Source of the DNA: an uncultured Eubacteriales bacterium
Lineage (GTDB): Bacteria > Bacillota > Clostridia > Oscillospirales > Oscillospiraceae
NCBI GenBank assembly: GCA_900549545.1
Contig: URPA01000002.1
Location: 1-64,000 of the forward strand
Direction: 5' to 3'
Length of the DNA stretch: 64,000 nucleotides
Every line of letters begins with the position of its first letter. Positions within the stretch are counted from its first letter, which is position 1. Shown one piece after another: positions 16,172-25,562 of this stretch. The position numbers were made by a program, and so were the translations under genes. The notes below the pieces were generated by a model. That model was not told the DNA's origin, searched no databases, and was given only the letters and a program-made list of their open reading frames with translations.

Positions 16172-17395
16172 TCAGCTGAGGATTATTTTATTGAAGTTCT
16201 TTTTGCCGCGCTTGAGGACAATGCCGGCCTTGAGCTCGGCCTCGGTGAAGGTCTTTGCGATGTCGTTTATCTTCACATCGTCCGCCGAGACACCGCCCTG
16301 CTGGACGTTGCGCCTTGCGTCGCCCTTGCTCTGGCAGAGGCCGGACTTGACAAGCAGAGTCAGGATATCCACCGCCCCGTCGGTCAAATCCTCGGCGCTT
16401 ATCGTGGTGGTGGGCATATTTGTGCTGTCCCCGCCGCCGCTGAAAAGGGCGCGGGCGGAGGCTTCGGCCTTCTTGGCCTCCTCCTCACCGTGGACAAGGC
16501 TCGTCAGCTCATAGGCGAGGATTTCCTTTGCCCGGTTAAGCTGGCTGCCCTCCCAAGTGGCCATCTCGTCAATCTGCTCAAGCGGCAGGAAGGTCAGCAT
16601 ACGGATGCACTTGAGCACGTCGCTGTCGTCCACATTGCGCCAATACTGATAAAAATCGTAGGGGCTGGTCTTGTTGGGGTCGAGCCACACGGCGTTGCCG
16701 GCAGTCTTGCCCATCTTCTTGCCCTGAGAGTCAGTCAGCAGGGTGATTGTCATGGCGTGGGCATCCTTACCCAGCTTGCGGCGGATAAGCTCCGTACCGC
16801 CGAGCATGTTGCTCCACTGGTCATCCCCGCCGAACTGCATGTTGCAGTCATAGTGCTGGAACAGGTAGTAGAAGTCATAGCTCTGCATTATCATGTAGTT
16901 AAACTCAAAGAAGCTCAGGCCCTTCTCCATGCGCTGCTTGTAGCACTCGGCACGGAGCATGTTGTTAACCGAGAAGCAGGCGCCAACCTCGCGCAGCAGC
17001 TCAACATAGTTAAGCTGCAACAGCCAGTCGGCGTTATTGACCATCAGCGCCTTGTCCGGCCCAAACTCGATAAAGCGCTCCATCTGGCGCTTGAAGCACT
17101 CGGCGTTGTGCTCTATATCCTCGCGGGTGAGCATCTTGCGCATGTCTGTCCTGCCGGAGGGGTCACCAATCATGGTGGTGCCGCCGCCGATAAGGGCGAT
17201 GGGGGTGTTGCCCGCCATCTGGAGGCGCTTCATCAGCGTCAGCGCCATGAAATGCCCAGCGGTAAGGCTGTCGGCGGTGCAGTCAAAGCCGATATAGAAT
17301 CTGGCCTTGCCGTTGTTGATAAGCTCCTTTATCTCCTGCTCATTTGTCACCTGCGCGATAAGGCCGCGGGCAACCAGTTCTTCGTAGATTCCCAT
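16172..17395 (-). CDS. tyrS: Tyrosyl-tRNA synthetase
   Basis: This 407-residue class I synthetase has the HIGH-like signature in FDCTADSLTAGHFMAL (residues about 39-54), the KMSKS-like loop KKMGKTAGN near residue 230, and a C-terminal S4-type RNA-binding domain (SKGDARRNVQQGGVSADD). The length is normal. The start is ATG 17395 (MGIYEELVARG) because AAAGGAG lies 7 bases upstream. The in-frame ATG two codons earlier is too close to it. The upstream C_GCAxxG gene ends 2 bases before this start. Confidence 0.95.
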   Translation of the reverse strand: MGIYEELVARGLIAQVTNEQEIKELINNGKARFYIGFDCTADSLTAGHFMALTLMKRLQMAGNTPIALIGGGTTMIGDPSGRTDMRKMLTREDIEHNAECFKRQMERFIEFGPDKALMVNNADWLLQLNYVELLREVGACFSVNNMLRAECYKQRMEKGLSFFEFNYMIMQSYDFYYLFQHYDCNMQFGGDDQWSNMLGGTELIRRKLGKDAHAMTITLLTDSQGKKMGKTAGNAVWLDPNKTSPYDFYQYWRNVDDSDVLKCIRMLTFLPLEQIDEMATWEGSQLNRAKEILAYELTSLVHGEEEAKKAEASARALFSGGGDSTNMPTTTISAEDLTDGAVDILTLLVKSGLCQSKGDARRNVQQGGVSADDVKINDIAKTFTEAELKAGIVLKRGKKNFNKIILS

Positions 17396-17397
17396 CC

Positions 17398-17796
17398 TCA
17401 TTCTCCTTTGTTTCCTATTATCATCTGCTCGGCAAGCTCAGCGCCGTATGCGATAAGCTCCTTGCAGGGCTTGCCCGCCGCCTTGAGCTCAGCGCAGCGA
17501 AGGCAGCCAAAGCTATCCTCGAACATTGCGGCGCTCTGCTTTGCAAGGGCGGCAATCCTGACCTTGGCCTCGGCATCGTCCGCGTCATTAAAGGGCAGGG
17601 CCGCGCCCATAGCGAGCACCGCGCCGGAGAGCGCTCCGCAAATCTCACCGCAGCGCATACCGCCGCCAAAGCCCGCGCTGATGGCGAGAGCGGTTTTCTC
17701 GTCTATCCCGGTGTACTCTCCGCAGGCGCAGAGCACACTCTGAGCGCAGTTAAAGCCGCTTTCATGTATCTCGATGGCTTTTTCTTTAATGTTCAT
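17398..17796 (-). CDS. C_GCAxxG_C_C family redox-type protein
   Basis: The 132-residue product matches the C_GCAxxG_C_C family: a conserved early cysteine (FNCAQSVLCACGEY), a central glycine-rich motif around cysteine (GFGGGMRCGEICGALSGAV), and a paired C-x-x-C near the end (FGCLRCAEL). These proteins are widespread in anaerobes, may bind metal or take part in redox reactions, and have no settled function. The gene is 2 bp from tyrS and presumably co-transcribed with it. Confidence 0.85.
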   Translation of the reverse strand: MNIKEKAIEIHESGFNCAQSVLCACGEYTGIDEKTALAISAGFGGGMRCGEICGALSGAVLAMGAALPFNDADDAEAKVRIAALAKQSAAMFEDSFGCLRCAELKAAGKPCKELIAYGAELAEQMIIGNKGE

Positions 17797-17814
17797 TTAT
17801 CTCACCCCATAGAA

Positions 17815-18759
17815 TTACTTTTTTATCCTGCCGTAATTTGCCTGAATGCAGCTTATCGCGAGGGTGAGCGCCTTGTTTGTCGGCGTAGGCACACCCACAA
17901 GCTCACCATAACGGCACACCGCGCCGTTTAAGTGCAGAATCTCGGTCTGGCGCTGCCTGATAACATCCTGCGCCATGGAGGGGTAATAGTCGGCAAAGCC
18001 GCCCTGAAGTCTGGGAAGCTCCTCCTCCATCTCCTGATGGAGCTCACCCACGCCCAGTGCCGCGGCGACATCACAGGCCTCCTTCCAGACCTTGAGCACA
18101 AGCTCCCGGCCGTTCTCGTCAGCAAGCACCTCGCCGACCTTAAGGCCCATCAGCGCGGAGACGGTGTTATAGCCGCTGTTGGCAATGGTCTTTTTCCAGA
18201 TAAAGCGCATTATCTCCGGCTCGTACCTCGTCTGGCAGCCGCCCTTTATGAAGCACTCTTCCAGCTTTTTGCCCGCCTCAAAGAGATATTCCGTCTCCTT
18301 CACGGGGCCAAAGCGCATGACTATGCCGCTCTCAGGTCTTGCGACGCAGGCGCCGGGGCCGGAAAGCTCCGTGCCAATCTGGCCGAAGCCGCAGAGGATT
18401 CTGTCCTCGGGGACGTAGTTTTTCAGCACATAGTCATTGTCAAGCCCGTTTTGCAGGGAGACGACCACCGTGTGCTCACCGAGGCAGTTCATCACCGAGG
18501 GCATGATGCTCTCGGTCTGGGTGGCCTTGACCATGATGATGACATAGTCCATCACTCCAATCTGCGCGGCATCCTCCGCGCAGGTAAAGCCGGTGAGACA
18601 TTTTTCCTCGCCAAACTGGGTGAAGCTCAGGCCGTTTGCGGCGATAGCGTCCATATGGGCCTTGTATTTATCCACAAGGTACATCTCCGCCCCGCCCATT
18701 TTCAGATACGCGGCAAAAACACTGCCCGCCGCGCCGCTGCCGATCATCGCAATTTTCAT
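17815..18759 (-). CDS. 2-dehydropantoate 2-reductase family protein (ApbA/PanE)
   Basis: The 314-residue product has an N-terminal NADP-binding Rossmann fold (MKIAMIGSGAAGSVFAAYL) and the ApbA C-terminal helical domain with the catalytic lysine region IWKKTIANSGYNTVSALMG. Ketopantoate reductases make pantoate for coenzyme A, but the family also includes 2-oxoacid reductases of other specificity. No other pan gene is nearby, so panE is only a likely name. The ATG at 18759 overlaps the recN stop as ATGA. Confidence 0.8.
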   Translation of the reverse strand: MKIAMIGSGAAGSVFAAYLKMGGAEMYLVDKYKAHMDAIAANGLSFTQFGEEKCLTGFTCAEDAAQIGVMDYVIIMVKATQTESIMPSVMNCLGEHTVVVSLQNGLDNDYVLKNYVPEDRILCGFGQIGTELSGPGACVARPESGIVMRFGPVKETEYLFEAGKKLEECFIKGGCQTRYEPEIMRFIWKKTIANSGYNTVSALMGLKVGEVLADENGRELVLKVWKEACDVAAALGVGELHQEMEEELPRLQGGFADYYPSMAQDVIRQRQTEILHLNGAVCRYGELVGVPTPTNKALTLAISCIQANYGRIKK

Positions 18760-20447
18760 ATGTTCCCCGTCCTGCATGTATTTTTGAATTTTTCCGCCGC
18801 CTCAAGCTGTTCCTCAGCGGAGAGGAGCGTGGTTTCGGTTATATTTTCTCCCCCGTGGAGGCGGGCAAGCTCTCTGCGCCTGCCGTCCCTGTCGAGGGCG
18901 TTCACCTGGGTGTAGGTCTTGCCGCCGCGCTCCTCCTTGAGGATACGGTAATGGCTGTCCGCCATGGCGGCAATCTGCGGCAGATGTGTCACACACAGCA
19001 CCTGCTTTCCGAGGGAGACGGTATACAGCTTCTCCCCTACGCGCTGGGCGGCTATGCCGGAGACGCCGGTGTCAATCTCGTCAAAAATCATGGTCTGCAC
19101 CCTGTCGCTCTCGGCAAAGACGTTTTTCATCGCCAGCATGATGCGGCTAAGCTCACCGCCGGAGGCAATCTTGCTTATTCTGCCAAGCTCCGCCCCGGCA
19201 TTTGCCGACATCAGAAAGCGCAGCTCCTCCGCGCCGTTTGCGTCGAAGCCCACGCCGCCAACTCCGCTGAACTCCACCGCGAAGCGGACAGAGGGCATGT
19301 TTAGCTCCTTAAGCTCGCGCACGATGCGCCCTTCAAGCTCCTTTGCCGCGCTCTTTCGCTTTGCGCTGAGCTTACCGGCGGCGTCCACGCAGCGCTTTTC
19401 CTGCGCCGCAAGCTGTTTATTGAGCTTTTGCAGGCGCTCATCGGAGCAGTCAATATCATCAAGCTTCTCCCGGCACTCGGCTAAAAGCGCCTCAAAGGAG
19501 TCTGCGTCCCGGTTATATTTGCGCTCAAGGCGGGAGATTTCTCTCAAACGGGTTTCGAGCCTGTCATACTCATCGGGCGAAAAGTCAAGCCCGTCCATAA
19601 AATCACGCAGCTGCTCGGCCGCATCGGACAGGGCGAAGGCCGCGTCGTTGATGCTCTTTGCCGCCGCTTCAAGCTCCGGAGCGTAGGCCGCGGCGCGCTG
19701 GGCGTAATACGCGGCGTTCTGGCTCTGGGTGACGGCGTTATCGTCATCCTCATAGAGTGAGGCCATCGCCTGCCTTACCGCCTCGCTGAGCTTTTCAAAA
19801 TTGCGCAGCAGGTCGCGGCGCGAGGAGAGCTCGTCCTTCTCTCCGGGGTGGATATCCGCCTTTTCAAGCTCTTCTATCTGATAGCGCAGGCTGTCGCTGA
19901 GTCTCTCGCGTTCCATAGCGTCCATATCCAGGGCGGCAATGTCTTTTTTTATGCTCTTATATTGGGCGTATTCCTCCCGGAACGCGCCAAGCTCCGCTTC
20001 CAGAGCGCCAAAAGCGTCCAGATAGCCGCCGTGCAGGCGCTCATCCATGAGCCGCCGCCCGTCGTTTTGCCCGTGAATATCCACCAGCAGGGCGGAGAGC
20101 TCCTTGAGCTGGGCCGCCGACACCGGCACACCGCAGACGCGGCAGGCGCTCTTCCCGTCACTGCCGACGCGGCGCTGCAAAATAAGCTCATCCTCGGCGT
20201 CAATATCGTTCTCTCTGAGCCAATCCTCAACGCCGGAGCGCTCGAACACGGCGGTGACAAGGCCCTTTTCCGCGCCAAAGCGCACGAGCTCACGGCTGAC
20301 CCGCTCGCCGAGGACAGCGCCGATGGAGTCAATCACGATGGATTTACCCGCGCCCGTCTCGCCGGTGAGCACATTCAGCCCCTCCGAGAAGCATATATCC
20401 GCCTTTTCAATAACGGCGATGTTTTCAATATGCAGCTCTTTCAGCAT
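18756..20447 (-). CDS. recN: DNA repair protein RecN
   Basis: The 563-residue SMC-like ATPase has the usual RecN length. The N-terminal Walker A is GETGAGKSIVIDSIG (residues about 30-44), a long coiled coil occupies residues about 150-380, and the C-terminal half carries the ABC signature (ASGGELSRIMLAMK), Walker B (QTMIFDEIDTGVSG) and the H-loop VTHLPQIAAMADSH. RecN acts early in double-strand break repair. It follows argR by 15 bp, a standard Firmicutes arrangement. Confidence 0.96.
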   Translation of the reverse strand: MLKELHIENIAVIEKADICFSEGLNVLTGETGAGKSIVIDSIGAVLGERVSRELVRFGAEKGLVTAVFERSGVEDWLRENDIDAEDELILQRRVGSDGKSACRVCGVPVSAAQLKELSALLVDIHGQNDGRRLMDERLHGGYLDAFGALEAELGAFREEYAQYKSIKKDIAALDMDAMERERLSDSLRYQIEELEKADIHPGEKDELSSRRDLLRNFEKLSEAVRQAMASLYEDDDNAVTQSQNAAYYAQRAAAYAPELEAAAKSINDAAFALSDAAEQLRDFMDGLDFSPDEYDRLETRLREISRLERKYNRDADSFEALLAECREKLDDIDCSDERLQKLNKQLAAQEKRCVDAAGKLSAKRKSAAKELEGRIVRELKELNMPSVRFAVEFSGVGGVGFDANGAEELRFLMSANAGAELGRISKIASGGELSRIMLAMKNVFAESDRVQTMIFDEIDTGVSGIAAQRVGEKLYTVSLGKQVLCVTHLPQIAAMADSHYRILKEERGGKTYTQVNALDRDGRRRELARLHGGENITETTLLSAEEQLEAAEKFKNTCRTGNI

Positions 20448-20462
20448 AGTCCTTCCGACCTC

Positions 20463-20912
20463 TTAAAAAATCTGTTCTATTCTGTGATAAAGCTCCAGAG
20501 CGGAGGTGTTATCCCGCAGGGCGAGAAACGCCGTATCGTCCCCGGCGAGGGTACCCACCAGCCCGTGAATATTCATGCTGTCAACAGCGGAGCAGGCGGC
20601 GGAGGCAAGCCCCGGCAGGGTCTTGATAATAACCAGATTCTGGGCGTAATCATAGGAGACAACGCTCTCCCGGAGTATTTTTTTGAGGCGCTGCTCAATA
20701 TCGTCATTATTATTCTTCGCGGGCTCCACATAGCGGTAATTTCCGTTGGGGCCAAGCTCCTTGACAAGGCGCATATCCCGCAGGTCCCTTGAAAGAGTGG
20801 CCTGGGTGCTCTTGACGCCCCGCGCGCTCAGGGCCTCGAGCAGCTGCCCCTGGGTTTCAATATCCTGCTCGGCAATGATTTTCAAAATCATGCTCTGTCT
20901 GTCGGGCTTCAC
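20463..20912 (-). CDS. argR: Arginine repressor ArgR
   Basis: The 149-residue product has the ArgR winged helix (residues about 5-70; QGQLLEALSARGVKSTQATLSRDL) and a C-terminal arginine-binding and oligomerisation domain with the GTLAGDDTAFLALRD motif. It represses arginine biosynthesis or activates its breakdown when arginine is high. The nadK-argR-recN order is conserved in clostridia. Confidence 0.95.
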   Translation of the reverse strand: MKPDRQSMILKIIAEQDIETQGQLLEALSARGVKSTQATLSRDLRDMRLVKELGPNGNYRYVEPAKNNNDDIEQRLKKILRESVVSYDYAQNLVIIKTLPGLASAACSAVDSMNIHGLVGTLAGDDTAFLALRDNTSALELYHRIEQIF

Positions 20913-20936
20913 GCTCTCACTCCTTATTTTTTCATA

Positions 20937-21782
20937 TTAACTCAGCTTTTCATAAGCCGATTCAAAAAAGCTTTTTAGCTCAAGGTCGACCATCAGCGTC
21001 TCATGCTCGGCGCGGCTGACCTCCAGCACATCGCCCCCGGCGAGGTCCACCGTCCATTTTCCGTCAACAGAGAGATACGCTCTGCGGCCGTGCAGGTGCT
21101 CAGCCGTGACCTTGACGATTCTGTTCGCGCCGAGGACAAAGCTCCGCGCGCCTATCGCGTGGGGGCAGATGGGGCTGATAATAATATTCTGCGCTTCCGG
21201 CTCGACAATGGGGCCGCCGGCGGACATGGAATATCCCGTTGAGCCGGTAGGCGTGGCGAGGATGATCCCGTCGCCCGAAAAGCTTGTTATCTTGCCGCTT
21301 TCGCAGGCGGCGCTGAGGCGGATACAGTCCCCATAGCCGTGGATAACAGCGTCATTGAGGGCTGTATGGTGGCAGAGCGTCTCCCCATTTCGCAGGAGAC
21401 GGACGTCGAGCATCATCCTGCGGCTGACGGCATAGCCGCCGTGGGCCACTTTTCTGAGCAGCTCTATATCCTCCGGCTCGAGCGTGGACATGAAGCCCTT
21501 TGTGCCAAGGTTTATGCCGAGGATGGGCATGGGCTGATGGTGCAGGCGGCGGGCGACCTCAAGAATCGTCCCGTCCCCGCCGACGACAAGCACCAAATTG
21601 CAGCGCGGCGCCTCGTCCTCAAGCACCCGCTCTTCAACATCCGGCGGGATGACGCCCGGCTCACCCTCACTGAAGACAGGGCAGACCACAGAATCAACGC
21701 CCTCCGCTTTCAGCAGCGCCGCCGCCTTTTTTGTAATTTCCAGTCCCGTATCTCTAAAGGGGTTGGGGCAGATAGCAATCAT
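20937..21782 (-). CDS. nadK: NAD kinase
   Basis: This 281-residue enzyme makes NADP from NAD and ATP or polyphosphate. It has GGDGT at residues 68-72, the NxxTxGF-like segment (GINLGTKGFMS), NDAVIHG, and the substrate-binding TPTGSTGYSMSAGGPIVEP. It lies between tlyA and argR with 2-24 bp spacing, so translation is likely coupled within a long operon. Confidence 0.96.
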   Translation of the reverse strand: MIAICPNPFRDTGLEITKKAAALLKAEGVDSVVCPVFSEGEPGVIPPDVEERVLEDEAPRCNLVLVVGGDGTILEVARRLHHQPMPILGINLGTKGFMSTLEPEDIELLRKVAHGGYAVSRRMMLDVRLLRNGETLCHHTALNDAVIHGYGDCIRLSAACESGKITSFSGDGIILATPTGSTGYSMSAGGPIVEPEAQNIIISPICPHAIGARSFVLGANRIVKVTAEHLHGRRAYLSVDGKWTVDLAGGDVLEVSRAEHETLMVDLELKSFFESAYEKLS

Positions 21783-21784
21783 AT

Positions 21785-22588
21785 TCAGCCGCCTTTCAGC
21801 GCTTCGTGGGAGGCGGCGACAACCGCCTCCAGGTCAATTTCCGACCCGGGAAAATCCCCGTTTTTCATATAACAGATATATTCAATATTCCCCTCGGGGC
21901 CCTTTATGGGCGAATAGTCAATCCCCATAACGCTAAGCCCCGCCTCTCCGGCAAATCTGAGGACGGACTTGATGACCGACAGATGGACAGCCGGGTCGCG
22001 CACGACGCCCTTTTTGCCGACCTCTTCCCTGCCGGCCTCAAACTGGGGCTTTATAAGGCAGATTATATCCGCGCCGCTTTTAAGGCGCTGCTTTACCGCC
22101 GGGAGCACTAACTTCACTGAGATGAAGGACACATCCATCACCGCCATGTCACAGAGCTCCGGGATCTGCTCATCGGTAATATAGCGCAGATTCGTGCGCT
22201 CAAGGTTGATGACCCTCTCGTCATTTCTCAGCTTCCATGCAAGCTGGCCATAGCCCACATCCACAGAGTAGACTTTCTTGGCCCCGTGCTGCAAAAGCAC
22301 ATCCGTAAACCCGCCGGTTGACGCGCCGCAGTCGATGCAGGTAAGCCCCGCGGGGTCGACCGGAAAGACCTTCAGCGCCTTATCAAGCTTATAGCCGCCG
22401 CGGCTTACAAAGGGCAGCGCCCCGCCGTGGACCTCTATCTTCGCGTCGGGGGCAATAGGCGTCCCCGGCTTATCCGAGCGCTGGCCGTTGACAAAGACAT
22501 TGCCGCTCATAATAAGCGCCTTCGCCCGCTCCCGGCTCTCGGCATGGCCCTGTTCAAATACAAGCTGGTCAAGCCTCTGCTTTTTCAT
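21785..22588 (-). CDS. tlyA: TlyA-family rRNA 2'-O-methyltransferase
   Basis: The 267-residue product has an N-terminal S4 RNA-binding domain (residues 1-65; RLDQLVFEQGHAESRERAKALI) and an FtsJ-type methyltransferase domain whose SAM motif is CIDCGASTGGFTDVLL, with acidic VDVGYGQLAW next. TlyA enzymes methylate cytidines in 16S and 23S rRNA; some were reported as haemolysins. The start overlaps the dxs 3' end by 20 bases. Confidence 0.93.
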   Translation of the reverse strand: MKKQRLDQLVFEQGHAESRERAKALIMSGNVFVNGQRSDKPGTPIAPDAKIEVHGGALPFVSRGGYKLDKALKVFPVDPAGLTCIDCGASTGGFTDVLLQHGAKKVYSVDVGYGQLAWKLRNDERVINLERTNLRYITDEQIPELCDMAVMDVSFISVKLVLPAVKQRLKSGADIICLIKPQFEAGREEVGKKGVVRDPAVHLSVIKSVLRFAGEAGLSVMGIDYSPIKGPEGNIEYICYMKNGDFPGSEIDLEAVVAASHEALKGG

Positions 22589-24425
22589 GCTCTCCCCCGA
22601 TAATTTTCTCTGCCGCGGCTGCTATGGCAGCGGCGTCTATGCCCATATCGCGCATAAGCGCGGCGCGCCCGCCCTGGGCGACTATACCCTCGCCGAGGTT
22701 TAAAAGCGCCGTTCTGGGCGCAACGCCCCGGCTCGCCGCGGCGGCAAGAATCATCCTGCCCGCGCAGCCCACCTCGCAGACCTCCTCAGCGACCACAAGC
22801 CGCCCTGTCTTTTTGAGCGAGGCAAAGGTCACATCAAAGCTGTTGGGGCAGAGCCTGCCGAGCTTTATTATCTCCGCGCTGACGCCCTTTTTCTCAAGCA
22901 GCGCAGCCGCGGCATTGGCTTCGTTTATCATGGTGCCGTAGGCGACGATTGTAACATCGGCGCCCTCTTTTATTATGCGCTCCTCATCGGTGCAGGAGGC
23001 CTTATACTCCCGCTCACCGCCTCTGGGGTAGCGGATGGCGACAGGGCCCTCAGTCTCATACAGGGCCTTCTGGAGCATGTCCTCAAGCTCCTGAAAGCTT
23101 GCCGGGCAGTAGATGCTCATATTCGGCACAGATGTGAGATAGGCCACGTCGAAAATGCCGTGGTGCGTCTCCCCGTCGCTGCCGACAATGCCGGCCCTGT
23201 CAAGGCAGAACACCGCGTGCAGCCTTTGCAGGGACACATCGTGGATAAGCATGTCATACCCGCGCTGCAAAAAGCTCGAATACACCGCGAAAACCGGCAG
23301 CGCCCCCTGCTTTGCCATACCGGCAGCAAGGGCGACCGAGTGCCCCTCGGCAATGCCGGAGTCCACAAAGCGCTCGGGATAGGTCTTGGCAAACTGCTCA
23401 AGCCCCGTGCCGGAGCACATGGCGGCGGTTATGGCGCAGATGCGCTTATCATTCTCGGCGAGGCGGCAGAGCGTTTTGCCAAACCTGTCGGAGAAGGTCT
23501 CCCCGCCGTTTGGAAGCTCGCCCGTCACGGGGTCAAAGCTGCCGACGCCATGATAGCGCTCGGGGTGCTCCTCGGCATAGGCGCAGCCCTTGCCCTTTTT
23601 GGTCAGCACATGGACAATGACAGGCTCGCGCATCTCCTTTGCCCAGCGGATAACCGTCTCCAGCTTCTCAACATCGTGCCCGTCCACCGGGCCCATGTAG
23701 TTAAGGCCCATGGAGCTGAACATATTTCCGGGCAGCAGGCGGGATTTGAACCACTCCTTTACCCTGTGGTTAAAGGCGTAGAGCTTCGGGACGGCGCTGA
23801 AAACCGAGCGGTACCAGCGCTTGAAGCTTATATAGCCTGAGCGCACACGCAGCTTCTGCAAGACCTGCGCCGTGCCGCCCACATTCACGTCTATGGACAT
23901 GTGGTTATCGTTAAGTATTATAACCATCGGCTCATGGCTGGCGGCTGCTGCGGCAAGCCCCTCATACGCAAGGCCGCCCGTAAGGGCCCCGTCCCCAATA
24001 AGGGCGACGACATCATAGTCTCCCCCGGTGAGGGTTCTGGCCTTGGCCATGCCCAGCGCGACGGACACGGAGTTTGAAGCGTGCCCGGCGATAAAAGCAT
24101 CGTCGTCGCTCTCTCTGGGCTTGGGGAAGCCCGAAAGCCCATCATAGCAGCGCAGGGTCGAAAACCTGTCCCTGCGCCCGGTGATGAGCTTATGGCTGTA
24201 ACACTGGTGCCCTACATCGAGCACAAGCCTGTCCTTCGCCGTGTCATACACCCTGTGCAGAGCGACCGTCAGCTCCACCGTGCCGAGGTTTGAGGCCAGA
24301 TGCCCACCTGTTTTGGACACGGTGTCAATTATCGTCTTCCGAAGCTCGGCGCAGAGCTCATTAATCTCGTCAGTATTGAGTTTTTTTACATCATTTGAAC
24401 AGTTTACTCTCTCTAATATGCTCAT
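22569..24425 (-). CDS. dxs: 1-deoxy-D-xylulose-5-phosphate synthase
   Basis: The 618-residue thiamine-diphosphate enzyme condenses pyruvate and glyceraldehyde 3-phosphate at the entry to the MEP isoprenoid pathway. The TPP motif GDGALTGG...NDNHMSID is near residues 145-180, with HLASNLGTVELTVALH at the N-terminus, the transketolase pyrimidine domain in the middle (RFVDSGIAEGHSV) and a C-terminal domain from about residue 490. Next to ispA (prenyl synthase) it forms a small isoprenoid gene group. Confidence 0.96.
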   Translation of the reverse strand: MSILERVNCSNDVKKLNTDEINELCAELRKTIIDTVSKTGGHLASNLGTVELTVALHRVYDTAKDRLVLDVGHQCYSHKLITGRRDRFSTLRCYDGLSGFPKPRESDDDAFIAGHASNSVSVALGMAKARTLTGGDYDVVALIGDGALTGGLAYEGLAAAAASHEPMVIILNDNHMSIDVNVGGTAQVLQKLRVRSGYISFKRWYRSVFSAVPKLYAFNHRVKEWFKSRLLPGNMFSSMGLNYMGPVDGHDVEKLETVIRWAKEMREPVIVHVLTKKGKGCAYAEEHPERYHGVGSFDPVTGELPNGGETFSDRFGKTLCRLAENDKRICAITAAMCSGTGLEQFAKTYPERFVDSGIAEGHSVALAAGMAKQGALPVFAVYSSFLQRGYDMLIHDVSLQRLHAVFCLDRAGIVGSDGETHHGIFDVAYLTSVPNMSIYCPASFQELEDMLQKALYETEGPVAIRYPRGGEREYKASCTDEERIIKEGADVTIVAYGTMINEANAAAALLEKKGVSAEIIKLGRLCPNSFDVTFASLKKTGRLVVAEEVCEVGCAGRMILAAAASRGVAPRTALLNLGEGIVAQGGRAALMRDMGIDAAAIAAAAEKIIGGEHEKAEA

Positions 24426-24462
24426 ATGCTCAAAATAACCCCGTTCTGACCGCGATTATGGT

Positions 24463-25332
24463 TTACATAATTCTATTTGCAAGGGAGTCAGCCAAATCGC
24501 AGAGGAAGTCTGTATCCTCAAAGGCTCCCTTCAAAGCGGTCTGGGCGTGCTGAGTCAGGCGCAGGACCATATCCGCGCACTTATCCTGCCCCAGCAGCGC
24601 CATATAAGTATTTTTATTTTCCTGTTTATCAGAGCCGACAGGCTTTCCCAGCACCTCATTGGTGCTGAGAACATCCAGCATATCGTCCCTTATCTGAAAC
24701 GCCGCGCCGATGGCAGCGCCATACTGCATAGCGGCTTCCATCATAGCATCGCTCCCTCCGCCGGCGGCAACGCCCATGCGGCAGGCGGCTATCAGCAGCG
24801 CGCCTGTCTTGCGGCTGTTTATCTCGTTAAGCTCATCCTCGGTGAGGGCTTTCCCCTCGCCCAGCATGTCAAGATACTGGCCGCCGCACATTCCGTCCAT
24901 GCCCACGCCGTCAGCCAGGCACTCGGCGCAGAGCGCCCTGCGCTCCGCCGGGAGCTTGCTGCGAAGTATCGTGCCGAAAGCCTCCGCCTGCAAAGCGTCC
25001 CCCGCCAAGGTCGCGGTGCACTCACCGTAGACGACATGATTCGTGGGTCTGCCGCGGCGCAGATCGTCATTATCCATGCAGGGCAAATCATCGTGAATAA
25101 GGCTGTACGTGTGCAGCATCTCTATGGCGCAGGCCACTGGGAGCGCCGCCTCCACGTCTCCGCCGCTTATGCGGCAAAATTCCAGCACCAGCATTGGGCG
25201 GATGCGCTTGCCCCCGGCAAGGAGGCTGTAACGCATGGAATCGGCCAGGCCCCTGATGGGATAGTCCTCGCCGGTTTTGAAATACGCATCCAGCGCAGCG
25301 TCAATTTTGGCTTTGTAATCTTTAGATGTCAT
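24463..25332 (-). CDS. ispA: Polyprenyl (farnesyl) diphosphate synthase
   Basis: The 289-residue all-helical trans-prenyltransferase has the first Asp-rich motif at residues 81-87 (DDLPCMD) followed by DDLRRGRPT, and the second as RDDMLD near residue 220. Chain length is probably C15-C20, as expected for IspA-type enzymes of this length. The ATG overlaps the xseB stop (ATGA). Operon order is nusB-xseA-xseB-ispA-dxs-tlyA. Confidence 0.93.
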   Translation of the reverse strand: MTSKDYKAKIDAALDAYFKTGEDYPIRGLADSMRYSLLAGGKRIRPMLVLEFCRISGGDVEAALPVACAIEMLHTYSLIHDDLPCMDNDDLRRGRPTNHVVYGECTATLAGDALQAEAFGTILRSKLPAERRALCAECLADGVGMDGMCGGQYLDMLGEGKALTEDELNEINSRKTGALLIAACRMGVAAGGGSDAMMEAAMQYGAAIGAAFQIRDDMLDVLSTNEVLGKPVGSDKQENKNTYMALLGQDKCADMVLRLTQHAQTALKGAFEDTDFLCDLADSLANRIM

Positions 25333-25562
25333 GTTTCATCCTCAAACGGCAGCTCAACCGGCTGCCTGTCCTCGCCCTTTTTGAGCTTTACGACCTTCTG
25401 CTCGGCTTCGTCAAGCATGGCGCTGCAATTTTTCAGAAGGCCCGAGCCTTCCTCAAAAAGCTCAAGCGACTGGCTCAGCGGCAGATCACCCTTTTCAAGG
25501 TGGCGGACAATCTCATCAAGCCTGCCAAGGGCCTCTTCAAAGCTCAGTTTTTTCTCAGCCAT
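25329..25562 (-). CDS. xseB: Exodeoxyribonuclease VII small subunit
   Basis: The 77-residue acidic helical protein has the XseB signature [33 protein letters not shown] (residues about 7-40). It pairs with XseA in exonuclease VII. The start is ATG 25562, 7 bases after GGAG and overlapping the xseA end by 8 bases. An ATG two codons upstream is too close to the ribosome site. Confidence 0.93.
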   Translation of the reverse strand: MAEKKLSFEEALGRLDEIVRHLEKGDLPLSQSLELFEEGSGLLKNCSAMLDEAEQKVVKLKKGEDRQPVELPFEDET